Positions 50,401 to 61,987 of a stretch of DNA of 64,000 nucleotides are shown here, in pieces. The notes under the pieces are model-generated. The model made no database searches. It worked only from the letters and a program-made list of their open reading frames with translations, and was not told where the DNA came from. The stretch comes from Inonotus obliquus (Eukaryota > Basidiomycota > Agaricomycetes > Hymenochaetales > Hymenochaetaceae), in assembly GCA_032164295.1 (NCBI GenBank), contig JAJHTX010000004.1, positions 1,240,001 through 1,304,000 of the forward strand, written 5' to 3'. The position numbers were made by a program, and so were the translations under genes. Each line of letters opens with the position of its first letter. The first letter of the stretch is position 1.

Positions 50401-52901
50401 ATAAACTCAGAACAACAACAAAAAACAGGAAAGCAGAGTACCACAATTGATTTTATCGTTTAAACTCTAAGGAGGGGATCTTCGGATTCGGGTTTTACTG
50501 GATTCAAATGTTTAGCTTCCGATCATTGCTGCTATCAAAACGCTTTTTCTTCCGGTTGATTGGTTTGTTGATTGGAGGAGTGGTAAGAAAAGTTTAGATG
50601 ATAGATCAGTTGCCTATACCAAATTGCACCAAGCAAAATGAAATGAAATTTGACTCTTGTTTCAGCCGAGCCGAGTCTTAGTCTTAGTCTTCTGATGGTG
50701 CTAAATATTTTATACGGTCTCGTGTAAACGGATCAAAAATCCATCGGAGGAAGAAGGCTTAATGTTCCTATTCGTATTGAACGGAAGGTATGGGTATGGC
50801 GAGTACCCATCATCCATCAATACAAATGCAAGCCTTAAGGTACGTCACGACTCAGTTGAGGATTGAGAGATTGTTGAACTGAACTGAGAGCCAAGCCCAA
50901 GCTAGTATTAAAATAGTATCAAAACAATCATGAAGATGAAGGAAAGATTACTCCTGACGCCCAGACCTGTTGTCGATGTTGTTAAAAAGATCTGCACCGC
51001 AGAGAAATAGGCGCCGAAAGCAGTGCTCTCCATATCCACATCACAACCAACTGCCTATGTAGTTCGATACTCTATTACGCTTACCAGTACGTCCGATGAT
51101 ATAGGCAAAAGACAAAATACAGTTCGGTTACATGTAACAAGGGGTTGAAAAGTAATGAAAGAATCTTCAGGCTGATACGCGAGTGAGTGAGGGGCCAGAG
51201 GAATAGGATATTTGGTGAGAAGCCGTTCGAGACGGGACCTCGGTAGTGGTGGTGTCAGGACTCTGGCGGAGTTGGATGGATACCTACTATAGTAATGATA
51301 CCAAGAACTCGTGGTCATCAGTTGTTATTGGGAACTGAATTACACAAAGGCGAGACTAAGTGTAGCTTAGCTTTGAAAGCCGACACGCAATTCCAATATT
51401 GGGCGCTGTCATGTCTGAACGTCAGCCTATGAGCTATCTATGAGCTATCCGTCTGAATCAGGGTGTCTGATGATGAGGTAAATTCTATACACGAGGCAGA
51501 CATATTGTTTGCTCACCGACGATTCGCAGCTAGAAGGACAGTAATAAGCGTGTGTACACGCACACAGATATCTCGACTGAGACGCCAGTTGACATCCGAA
51601 GCAGACGGGGTGAGGACCATACAGGGATGGCAGACCAATTGTCAAATCTTTGAAAGCATTCTGAAGCTTACTGGTAACCATCGGCCGATTGAAGCAGCTG
51701 CGCGTTTCCTGAGTTAGCTGGTAAGAGCGATCATCTAGATGACAGGGCCATCGGTGGGAAAGCAGCCGGAGGAGGCCTGACAAGCCCGCAGTGTCCGGTC
51801 AGAAAACGTCCAAGATATTCCTCGAGTCTCGAACTGTACTAGTCGTGATGACTTGGAACTCACCAAGAAACAGGAGGCATTTTCCAGCATCATCTGTTTG
51901 CTTAAGAGTACCCTCTTTTGTGCTGAATAGCCTTGAGCTGAGAGAATGAAGAACCATACGCCCGCCGTAAACCTATTAGCCTTGGAAACACTGATGGTCC
52001 TTTGAATCAGCGGGAGTTCTTATTCATTGCTGTTTCAATAGACCTAAATGTCCTTGCTCACAAAGTTGTGCCAAATGTACACCTGCCCGGCGGCCGGAAT
52101 ATACACATGTTGTGCAATAATAGGATAACAAAAGAGTTCTCGAAGCACGCCCGAAGCCTTACAGGGCGCCCAAGAGACGTTAGTTTACCCCGTTACTATC
52201 CGTCCTGCGAATCCACCGATAATAGCGGAGAATGCGTAGTCCACTTGCCATCCGGAAAACTTCATTCAGCCTGGAGCTCACAGGTGTAAGAGAGATGCGC
52301 CAAATAGAACACGGATGAGGTGATATGCGTGATGTGTTTTCTGAAATAAGCCTTCAAACATTGTCCGAGCACGCTATATACTCGCGGGTAGCGCATAATC
52401 CAGTGAATGACTTGCCTCTCTCCACATCTCTTGATATGGCCTGTGATGCCCGGGAGATGTTGATGCAGCATGTCAAGGACGTGCTCGAGTCTGTCTTTTC
52501 ATTAGGAGCGACAAGATCCGGTCAATCAGGCTGACACACCTTTATTATTAGCAATAGTAAGGGTATAGCTGTTACCAAAAGGCGAGCTGCTACAACTACA
52601 TCGCACATCTGTTCGAGCTCTACTCATTCTTACGAACTCGGAAGATGGGCCGAGACACAGGTGAGGAGCAGTGTGCCCCGAACTGTGCGGAGCTAGATAG
52701 GCCAGCACAAATGAAAGCTGTGCTTTCTTGGGTGTATCGATGGCAATGAAAGCCTCCGCCCGAAGCTATTGTCGTGAAAGAGTAATGACACGTCGGCAAT
52801 CAGCCTAGATACGAAAAACCGCATCGGCCTGGTGCCACCACCACCGCGGAAACTCTCAGGATGATGCGAAAAGGAGGACTTGTACAGAATTTTTTTGAGT
52901 A

Positions 52902-53172
52902 GGTACCCATCGATGGAACTACAATGAATTTACCGACCAGTATCAGGTTGAGTCATTATCGTATGTTCCGCTGCGGACTGCTCCTTCCTATGCGGCGCCA
53001 CATTCACCGCACCCGCACAACAGCTTTCGGAAAGAGAATGTCCAGGTTTTTGAAATATACAGGAGTTCTTCCGACAAGAAAGCGATTGCAGCAGTTCCGT
53101 TCGATTCTTGGTGGTGAGGAGCCGCACTTTGTAAGTGACATCGACGGTTCAGACATGAGTGGAGATTCATAA
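52902..53172 (+). pseudogene. Coding-like fragment, unrecognised
   Basis: After a possible acceptor at 52901 the plus strand reads THRWNYNEFTDQYQVESLSY, then VPLRTAPSYAAPHSPHPHN and EIYRSSSDKKAIAAVPFDSW before a possible donor (TGGTG, then GTGAGG) and a short last piece ending at 53172. The sequence looks like real protein with a normal residue mix, but upstream exons are not evident. A second fragment at about 53196-53378 reads RELRGLREVMSVCDIETELL and GAGEYHDAVKCKGPSFVPGI. Both may belong to one decayed or unusual gene. Confidence 0.25.
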
Positions 53173-54954
53173 GAAAGGCAGTGAAACCTGAAACCTGAAG
53201 GTGTCTAACCTCCGCTTTGCACGCGAATTAAGAGGATTGAGGGAGGTCATGAGTGTTTGCGATATTGAAACGGAACTACTTGGCGCAGGGGAATATCACG
53301 ACGCGGTGAAATGCAAGGGCCCGTCCTTCGTTCCGGGTATTGGTTTTGCGAAGACGTTTGGTCTAAAGGCGATATAACGACCTAAAACAGGTATGCGTAA
53401 CCGCGCCAGCCTGGCATGCTCAGATGAAATCGAAAGCGACGAGAGAATTTGTCTCCGTGCCGCAGCCACGAGTCAACCATGAACCAACAGAACTCAGAGA
53501 CGCACAGTATCAAAAAGATAGGCGGAAGGACGTCAGAATCATCTCTGACCCTTTCGTGAGAGACGGAACTGGGTCTCTATTAGCGAAGCAAGAAGGATTC
53601 TTGAGGCGGGTACGCACGAGGAAGCGGAAGAGATGAACCACTAAATCGATCCAATTAATGCAGATCTAGCTACCAGTAAGCGCATCCGCCGACAACGGAA
53701 GAGATGATTTGGATACGTATATGGAAAACACCCATTAAGATACTTGATATAACTCTCAAAGGAAGTAAGCTGAATTCAATATGGTAATCAGGAGTACTAT
53801 TTCAAAATGCAGCTATGAACGTACCAGAAAACACGATGAGAAAACGGACAACTTAAGCGACCCTTTCTCATAAGACGGTTAAATTTCGCAACAAAGTCGA
53901 AAGCTCCCATGAGGAATCCTCCAATGCCATGCTTAGCATCCGTTTTAATGAAGTCCGGCGCTGAAATTCAGCATCGCGAGTGACTGATCCACGTTTTAGA
54001 GACCATATTCGGAGAATGGTACGATGCTCGCACAACGCCCATAATAATGCAGCAAGAATCTAAATTGGTGGCGGCGAGGACTTTAAGGGGGTACACGAGC
54101 TGGAAGTAATAATAAAGACTGACAGAAGAAGAGATCAATACAACTCCGCTAACTTCTCGCGGCAAAGGCTCACCTATAGAAGGTGACAAATTACTCGGTG
54201 GCACCCAGGTCTTTGACCGAAAGAACCTGATGTCAAAATCCCGAGCGCATTCGATATGTGATGGAAGCTGGAATCAAAGTGCAGGATCACGATGGATGAT
54301 AAACATGAGCTGTCGGCGAGAATATCTGACAAGGAATCGGCGCCCATGATCCTGTTTGTCGGACCAAATAGAGGAGGGGGAGACCGGCGGCAGGGTCAGG
54401 CTCCATGTAGGGGACCGAGGACCCGATGGCCGACGGAGACGGCATCTTAACAGACGCGAGGGTGGCCGAGTGAGATTGTGAGAGTGTTGAGGAGGATATT
54501 AGTAGCGAGAGGAAGAGAATCTGCGAAGAGTCAAGGGCCCAAGACACGAGGCAGACAACGAGGAGAGATGAGGGAATGGAGTGGCAAGAGGGAGAAAGGA
54601 CCGCAGGAGACGGAGGATGACGCGACTGGCGGTGTGTTTGTCCCTGGAAAGAGTCTATCAGCCGATCCGAGTCCCATCTCCCACAAAATGGTTATGTATA
54701 CTTATCTTCCACCACACAAGCTGCATGTCAGCCTTATTCCTTCCGCCCGCTTTTTCCTGTTAGCAGCAGCATCCTCTTCTCGGCACACGGTTTTGATTCT
54801 GCGCTTCCCCTACCAGTCGCAGCTTCATCCACCTCCACTTTGTCAACCCGAGTGCCTTCCGGTGGTTTCAGCTCGTCTCGCCTCTATTTAAGCCTCATTC
54901 GAAGCACAGTCCTCTTGTGCTCCATTCGGTCTTGTCGCCTATCATCCGGCTTCT

Positions 54955-57836
54955 ATGAGACGTAAAATTGACGACAAGATGGTTGTACAAGAGGATCATG
55001 CCACCATACGCGACGAACGAACTCCCTTGCTGATCAATACTCGCCCACCTTCCTGCTATTCGTCTTCAACCGACGACACTGGGAGCGAGAGTAGCTGCAA
55101 TTCTCCGGTTGACTCCGTGCCACTGAACAAGGTATCGCAATCTGACCTGATTTGGATCCTCACGGGACTTTGGAGTGCGGTATTCCTCGGAGCGCTCGAT
55201 GGTGAGTTCTATCGGACTAGTGTGACATACTTATGTCGACATGTGTCATCAGGAACGATCGTAGCGACGCTTCTGACACCTATAGGATCAAGCTTCAACA
55301 AATCCAATCAGGCGTCATATATCGGAACGTCATACCTCTTGTCCGTATGCTGCTTCACCCCGCTCTACGGTACGTGTTCTCTAGGATCTACAGGGGCACT
55401 TGCTGACCCCCCCGATCAAAGGTCGGCTAGCTGACATAGTCGGTCGGAAAGGAGCCATGCTTCTCGCACTGTCATTGTTTGGTAAGCTGCTTCTACATTG
55501 CTTTCTCCCCTGTTCACTTACCTTCTCCAGGTTCTGGAACGATCTTCTGCGGGTTGGCCCCTTCCATGGAGGCACTCATTGCTGCTCGAGCGGTGGCTGG
55601 TATGGGAGGAGGCGGGTTAGTGCTTATCATGCCCTGCTAATGTGACTTCTAATATACCTAATTTTAAATGGGTGAAAAGAGTAATGACCGGTAAGCCGAG
55701 GCCCTCTGTAAAAGAACCATCCATCCTGAGCTCACGATGGGTTGCATGCAGTCTCGAGTGTGGCTGTCACCGACCTGATTCCCCTGTACGTAACCCCGAC
55801 AAGCGGACATTCGTTGGAAAAACATGAGATGCTGACTGGACAATAGGAAACAACGTGGCCTTTATCAGGGTATGGCCAACATGTATGTATTGTCCCTCCT
55901 GTCTTCTATTATTCCAATAACGTCTAACGAATGTAACAAAGCTTGTTCGGTCTAGGTATAGCAGTTCCCAAGGTGTCTATTAATCATTCACTCACGAAGC
56001 TCCTTTCAGGGGCGGGTCTTGGCGGGCCCCTCGGAGGTTGGCTCAATGATTCTTTCGGCTGGTACGTCACTCGCGCTTCATACACGACACCGACGCTGAG
56101 CTGTCTTGTCTTCCAGGCGATCGGCCTTTCTCGTACAGGTACGCCTATCATCTCATCTCGATTCGATTCGGCTCTGACGTAGCTAATGACCGCAGATCCC
56201 GATCCTGGCCCTATCCACTATTCTTGTGATTACCAAGGTCGATATAAAGTTACCCCTGGAAGTACAGAACCGGTCAACCTATGAGAAGCTCCGGAGAATC
56301 GACGTCTTGGGTTCAACCACGCTCGTTGCAACAGTCGGTACTCTTCTCCTGGCTTTCAGTCTCAAGTCAACAGAGGAAATGCCTTGGTCACATCCAGTCA
56401 TAGTCGGGCTCTTCGTAGCCAGCGCAGTATTCGGTGTTGCCTTTGTATATGTAGAGACACACATCGCTCCCTTTCCGGTGATGCCGATGCATTTGATCAC
56501 GCGACGGACCCCTTTGTTCGTTTCATTATCGAATTTGTATGTTTTACCCGTTGACATCCCCCCCCCCGTGCCTGTCTGATCAATGGTCATCTAGTTTTGG
56601 GAGTGTCGCTGCTTTCTCAGTGGTAAGTTTGACTTTTTATTCGATAAATTATGCTGATCTTCATGCGCCGTAGTTGTACAACGTTCCATTGGTAGAGTCC
56701 ATTCAACTTCTTCTGCATACAACCAGGGCAAACCTTCTCCTGACAGTACTTCTCGGCCGTTCGCATGACAAGTTCCAAGGATGCTGGTGAGCTATTTTTG
56801 TATCATAGGAGTCATAGACCTTGTGCTGAATAACTGCAGGGTTGCATCTCCTACCACACTCTGTAAGAAACATCGTCTGAATTCTGATGCTTTAATAACG
56901 ACAAGACACAGGTTGCAATCTCTACGGGGAGTGTCTTTGCCGGATGGTGAGATGATGTTATTTACGGACGTTAATATTGAGACTGACATCGCCTTTAGGG
57001 TGATGCGAAAGACTGGGAAGCTTCATTTCCTCACAATTGCGTCAGCGGCGGCAGCCGTTACCGCGACAGTGTCAATATGCTTCTGGAACTCAAATACAGC
57101 CACATGGCACCTTTGGTTTGACATTTTCCCTCAAGGGTTCGGAATGGCAAGCTTAATAACAACTACCCTTATCGTATGTCCTTGACACCGACGTGGAGTT
57201 TCATCGCATTTACCCTTTCTTAAAGGCCATGATCGCCGGTGTTTCAAAGGAAGATTTAGCAGTGGCTACCGGGAGTGAGCTCTCCCCTTGGTCCCAGGTT
57301 TCGAACAATAGATACTAACATGCTGCATTCTCAGTAACATACCTGTTCCGAACCACGGGTCAAGTCATCGGGGTTTCTTTGAGCGGAGCAGTCCTTCAGG
57401 CAGTCCTTCTAAAGGCTTTACATGAAAAGATCAAGGGTCCTGACGCCGAGAGTATCATAGAGTCAATTCGGTGGGTACTTTCTCAATCAATGAGGCAGTA
57501 ATGTGTATTGAACATCGGCTTTAGACACTCAACTGCGGTCATCCCCTCTCTAGATCCACCATTACAGAAAGCCGCTGTGGATGCATACTCTCTGGCTTTA
57601 CGTATTGTATTTATCTGCCAGGCTGCAATGAACTTCATGGCTTTCCTGTGTGTTCTGCCAATTCAAGAGAACCCATTACCGTAAGTGAAACTCGTTCCTT
57701 TCAGTGTTGATAGTTATTCATCCCCTTCTATAGTGGGTCACACGAAGAACAAGAGGAACAGTATCGACGGATGCGCGAAGAACAAGATGAACGTAGTCGA
57801 TTGTTGACAAACGGAACAACCAACTCACGCGCCTGA
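54955..57836 (+). CDS. MFS transporter, Fnx1/Vba-like (vacuolar amino acid type)
   Basis: Twenty-one exons join in phase to 593 residues. Boundaries: 54955-55201, 55253-55369, 55422-55481, 55531-55615, 55680-55690, 55752-55785, 55847-55882, 55942-55955, 56010-56061, 56117-56138, 56196-56536, 56595-56622, 56674-56691, 56747-56786, 56840-56862, 56912-56946, 56999-57173, 57226-57274, 57335-57470, 57525-57680, 57734-57836. The chain shows MFS motif A (GRLADIVGRKGAM), GMGGGGVMTVSSVAVTDLIP with LKQRGLYQG, WRSAFLVQIPI, and YNVPLYFSAVRMTSS with AGLHLLPHSVAISTGSVFAG, all typical of the 14-helix DHA2 branch that includes fission yeast Fnx1 and yeast Vba proteins, which move basic amino acids into the vacuole. 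The N-terminal 60 residues carry EERTPLL-like acidic dileucine sequence, consistent with vacuolar sorting. Substrate is inferred. Confidence 0.88.
55680..55690 (+). other. 11-nt micro-exon of the MFS gene
   Basis: Flanked by a GAAAAG acceptor and a GTAAGC donor. It supplies the codons for V-M-T in the conserved GGGGVMTVSS stretch; without it the frame is lost. Confidence 0.75.
55942..55955 (+). other. 14-nt micro-exon of the MFS gene
   Basis: Lies between a CAAAG acceptor and a GTATAG donor and encodes LFGL in the GMANILFGLGAGLGG segment. Confidence 0.7.
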
Positions 57837-58604
57837 GCTTTCTATCTCCGATGGGGGTATGTACGAATATCCGCCGGAAATTAGAGCGGCCGTTCGAGTT
57901 CAATCTGCTATGGTGAAAAAATATACATTCTAACCCCTCCCCCCAATTGTCCGACACACTTCACGAGTTTTCAACGATGTCAAGGCCGCAAAGATCTCTA
58001 ACGACCCCCGAACGTTCCTCCTCCCCATGTCACGTATTTCTTTGGACTGGATTGGATCGTTTGGGATCCTCTCCTTTTTCTCTCTCTCAACATGCAGCTC
58101 TTTTTCACTCGGCCGAATCTTCAAACTCATCGTGCACTCCACCGTTACACACGCCCCCACTACTCACTAAATTATACAGACGACAAGTTAAACGGTAAAT
58201 GGTGGGTAAATGTATATTTGGTTTTGTTATGCGGTAGAACGGAAAAGAAACGGAATGGGGAGTAGAGGTAAATGAATGGTAGCAGATATTTTCTTCAAGT
58301 GTATTCATAGTAGATAGCAGATAGCAGAAAGCAGGAAAATACCTTCCTTTTTATTATCCTGTGTTTTACTCGTTTACTCAATTTTTGAGAGGCAATGATT
58401 TTGATTTTGGTTTGTACAAGTGCTGGGTAAGGAGAAAGGAAATGAATAGATGGAATTTACGGTGAAAGACCCTGATTGAGTTTGCTTTTGCCAAAGAGCG
58501 TGTACATACTACAGTTGTTCAACGTGCGGATTTCTGCCTCTGCCTTTCCCCCAAAGCATACCTCAACCCGACAATACTCCTTCACTTCTTCACAGCAAAA
58601 GAAA

Positions 58605-59009
58605 TCATTCGGGCATCTTCTCTTCAATCCACCTTCGAGGTTTTTTCTCTCCTACACGTCTCGCTTGTTGGGAACTCGTTAACCACGCATCTGCATCTGC
58701 ATCTACACCCGACGCCGACACCGAACCCGTCCCCGTCCCAGTCCCCGTCCCAGTCTCAGTCCCAGTCCCAACAGCACCAGTAAAACCCGACCGTCGTTTA
58801 TGCGCAGGACACGGAAGGATCTGAGAAGCAGCTACCGTTATAATAGACGCGAAAAACGTTGCTGTGAAGAGCGAGGAGATGATTGATCGGCGTTGGTTCG
58901 TTGATAGACGGGATCGAGATAGACGAGATAGATGGGAGAGACGGAAGAGACGGGATAGATGGGAGAGACGGAGGATGGTACTTGTACTAGTTGGTTTGAC
59001 CATGACCAT
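58605..59009 (-). CDS. Small predicted membrane protein with low-complexity tracts
   Basis: A single frame of 134 residues. An N-terminal part of repeated RLSHLSRL units is followed by one hydrophobic segment (SSLFTATFFASIITVAAS), a Cys-Pro-Ala-His motif, a Gly/Thr repeat (GTETGTGTGTGTGS) built from CAGTCCC-type DNA repeats, and a conserved-looking basic/acidic tail PRRWIEEKMPE. A real gene is plausible because the tail and membrane segment look constrained, but the simple-sequence content makes it uncertain. Divergent from uS14m. Confidence 0.45.
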   Translation of the reverse strand: MVMVKPTSTSTILRLSHLSRLFRLSHLSRLSRSRLSTNQRRSIISSLFTATFFASIITVAASQILPCPAHKRRSGFTGAVGTGTETGTGTGTGTGSVSASGVDADADAWLTSSQQARRVGEKKPRRWIEEKMPE

Positions 59010-59417
59010 AAGCCTCTACGGAGAATTTATGTTTTGAAGAGTTTTGAGTATAGAGTTCGTTAAGAGGAGCTGGTAGTATACTATATAGCAGGACGTACCT
59101 ATTTCTCAATAGAGCATGTCCAAGCCTAAGCCTAAGGGATGACTGGATCAGAACCTTTGCTTTGCGCCAGCGGACGCGTAGGAGGAGTGCCGTTGAAGGT
59201 AAGGTGGAAGAATTCGGAGCGTCCGGATTGGCTGATGGCATTGGCTCGGGTCAATTCATCTCATCCTTCTCACAATCACGAGATACCTCGCGTCATACCC
59301 GCACGTGAACCCGATTTTCCTCAGCTCAGATCCTCAGGCAGGAAGACAGACTTGAGTTTCGCAAATTCGCTCCAGTCCTCCAGTCCCACCAACCCACCAA
59401 ACCAACAACGAAAAAAA

Positions 59418-59842
59418 ATGCCCAAATACGCCAAAAACATCCGAGTCATACGCGACATCAAAGCCCGCCAAACCGTCAAAAACAACGAAATCCTCCGACG
59501 CGCATACCTCTTCGTCGCACGCAACGAAACCCTCCCTCCCCAAATCCGCTACCAAGCCCAACTCCAACTAAATACGTTTGATAAGTATTCTCGTCCGACT
59601 ACGGTGAAAAATCGGTGTTATGCTAGTGGAAGAGGGAGAGGGATTATTAGTGAATTTGCTTTGTGTCGAGTACGTGGTTGTTGTCTTTGTTTTTGTTGTT
59701 GTTGTCTTTGTTTTTTTTTTGTTGACGAGACGTGGGCTGATTCTTTTATTCGTTCTTGTGTGTTGTTCGTCGATTATAGCATCAATTCCGTTTGAAGGCG
59801 TTGCAGGGTCTGTTGCCAGGCGTGCAGAAGGCCTCATGGTAG
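59418..59842 (+). CDS. MRP2: Mitochondrial small-subunit ribosomal protein uS14m
   Basis: Exons 59418-59669 and 59780-59842 join to 104 residues. The protein starts MPKYAKNIRVIRDIKARQTV and has LPPQIRYQAQLQLNTFDKYS, then RPTTVKNRCYASGRGRGIIS and EFALCRHQFRLKALQGLLPG, which is the S14 signature (RC-x-x-x-G-R-x-R with FRLCR-HQFR). It lacks the zinc-binding cysteines of the bacterial C+ form, as is common in mitochondria. It ends VQKASW; S14 proteins normally end -SW, so the C-terminus is complete. An in-frame upstream Met (59139) was rejected because the intervening sequence is not S14-like. The intron holds a T/G-rich tract. Confidence 0.95.
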
Positions 59843-60073
59843 ACGTGAGTCAAGCTGGCCTAATCGCCATTTTTCGCTTATACCTGACATTCGTTTCTCC
59901 TTAGCGGGCGAGTTACAATTCCTACTCGTAGAAAACGTGCTGTTCTGTCCGAATTGTGCTACATTAAATATAACATACAGATTAAACCAAACAGGGAGGC
60001 AACAAACAACAACAGAGTGACCTAGAATACAAATTATTTATGAAAATGGGTATGGCCATCATCATCATTGTTC
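59843..60073. other. Convergent 3' interval of uS14m and bZIP
   Basis: 231 bp that must contain both transcript ends. AT-rich; nothing else visible. Confidence 0.4.
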
Positions 60074-61987
60074 TCATGCAGTCGCTACACCATCCTGTGA
60101 AGCTTGCTGAATGTCGGCTAGCAACAACTCAGATTCTCCCCGCTCTCGCCTCCACCGATTACAAATGTTTAGCACGGGTTGATCAACGAGGAATCTGTCA
60201 AATGCATTAGACTACCGAGCTGGCGAACAACAAATCACAAGGACGAACCCATAACGTCTCAACCAGTTCTCCCCAATCTCCCAGTTGCTGTGAGCCAAAA
60301 CGTCGTCCCCATGCAGTGTCAAGGTCTTGGTATAGTCATGCAAGGCGTCGACCAAATCAAAGCGGCCTTTTCGAAAGGTTAGGGAATCAGAAAACTTGGA
60401 TTTATTGGTTGACATACCGCGCAGAAGAATCATCCTATCTCTGAGCTCAGGGTGAGGAATGCCATCAATGACGCTTTCTGAAAGAGTAATGAGTAAGAGT
60501 GAACCCATCGCATCACAGTACCATACCATGAGGAACAGTCCTGTCAATCGAAAATGCATCAGCAATCTTCATCTGGTGCAGACTAATCCTTCCGACCTTT
60601 GCACTAGAGTAGGGCGGAGAGACTGTGGAAGGCAATATGCATTGTTGCGTTTATAATTATCCAAGTGGTAACTATATAAACCTTGAGATGAGCATCATTC
60701 GCTTAGACGGCACTAGAAAGAACGTACTGTATAAGCTTCGTAGCTTCGAGTAGTTTCGGATCGTCAATGCCTTCTTCCTGCTCTGGTGGTTCACTGGCAG
60801 TCGAAGGTGTCTGAGCCGGAACATTGGAAGTCATGCTAGACAAGAAAGGTTGCGAACTAAGTCCAGACGGAACACTGATTGGAGGGTGGAAGGCGGACGG
60901 ATACTGCGGAACGGAGGAGGCGCTTGGTGGAGACGCTGTAAAGCCTGGAGCGTCCGATACGGGACCAGTCATGTACATGGAAGAAGCTGCACCAGAACCA
61001 GATCCGCCCTGTCTCTGTAACAACTCAGAAAACAGGTCCTTGCCCTGTATAGAACCACCCACAGTGGAGTAAAATGAGGTGCCTCCAGTGGAAGGTGTGA
61101 GTGGAACAGAGATCGCCGGGTAACGACTGCTGTCGGCATCCACACCGCTATGGCTAGAACCATTCAATCCAAGATGATCGTCTTTAATACGTTTGCGCGA
61201 TCCTGAGAGGTCTTCGCTGATCGAGCGCTTCTTGGAGAGGTCAATGCTTACGCTCGAGCTTCCTGCGGAATTCTTTGCAGCGGCCGCCGCAGCCTGGGCG
61301 GCCTTCTTGCGTCGCTGGAACCCCTCATACGCCGTGTCAGTTTCGGCACGGTTGATGAATTCAACAAACTCTTGAGGTCGCTCGAAGCCTATAGATGGGA
61401 GGACTCCGCCTAGCCCTTCGCCGATGTAGCTACCGAGGCTTCTGATAATGTTGCGCAAGTTTTGATTTTCCTGCATAAGGTCTACGACGAGTATCCCATA
61501 ACTGGTTATGCAAGAAAGCCATGTCACAAGAAAGAAGAGAGGAATACCTTTGACGACATTTCGTAGCTCATTGAAAGTCTCATCTCTACTGCCAGAAAGG
61601 ATTTCCACCCGTGCTTCCAGGTCGCGGATCTGATACCAAAGTGTTTGAGTGTATATCAGGCACAACTACCATGGCATTAGTGCTTACTCTTTGTTGCTTG
61701 CGTAGTCGAAATTCACGTTGGGCAATCCTGTTTTGGTCACGTCGTGCGGCTGCAGAACTAAGCTCTCCATGAGCACATTTGAACAAGAGATATAAATAAT
61801 CTTGTATACTCGGGATTTTTCTTTCTGCCTGGCTTGCCTCTGCCTGAGCCGTCATCCTTCCCATGGTCCTCTTTCTCAGAGTCCTGCGCCACGTGTTAGC
61901 GTACAACAAATGGAAAAACCTGTATCAAAACCTGACCTCATAATCATGGGACATGCTACGGGAATCGCGTTCTATGCTATCCGACAT
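60074..61987 (-). CDS. bZIP transcription factor with DUF3425-like C-terminal region
   Basis: Ten exons (61987-61937, 61883-61810, 61757-61688, 61629-61548, 61481-60728, 60671-60597, 60540-60527, 60477-60418, 60366-60249, 60194-60074) join to 455 residues. An AT-hook-like GRGKPGRKKNP leads into the basic region ARRDQNRIAQREFRLRKQQR (46-65) and a zipper (RDLEARVEIL, then LMQENQNLRNIIRSL). The middle is Ala/Ser/Pro-rich with a nuclear localisation signal (KKRSISEDLSGSRKRIK). The C-terminal 140 residues match the DUF3425 domain found behind many fungal bZIPs: LRPTLVQRTVPHESVIDGIP, HPELRDRMILL, and NWEIGENWLRRYGFLVDQPV. Targets are unknown; relatives act in stress and metabolism. Exon 7 is 14 nt. 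The acceptor at 61758 was chosen because it alone restores the NP-x-S-x-AARRDQ pattern. Confidence 0.85.

Larger units (their letters stand above)
46735..54954. other. 8.2-kb gene-poor stretch
   Basis: No complete gene could be supported. Coding-like but unjoined fragments occur on the plus strand near 46816-47420 and at 51480-53640 (see separate entries and findings). The intervals 47430-49080 and 49300-51050 show only short frames. A minus-strand frame at 50096-49848 is Cys/Gly-rich (KYKCAGSLSNSYGWCVNAGR) but has no signal peptide and no splice partner. A T/C-rich tract lies at 49110-49250. I found no terminal repeats that would mark a transposon. Confidence 0.4.
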
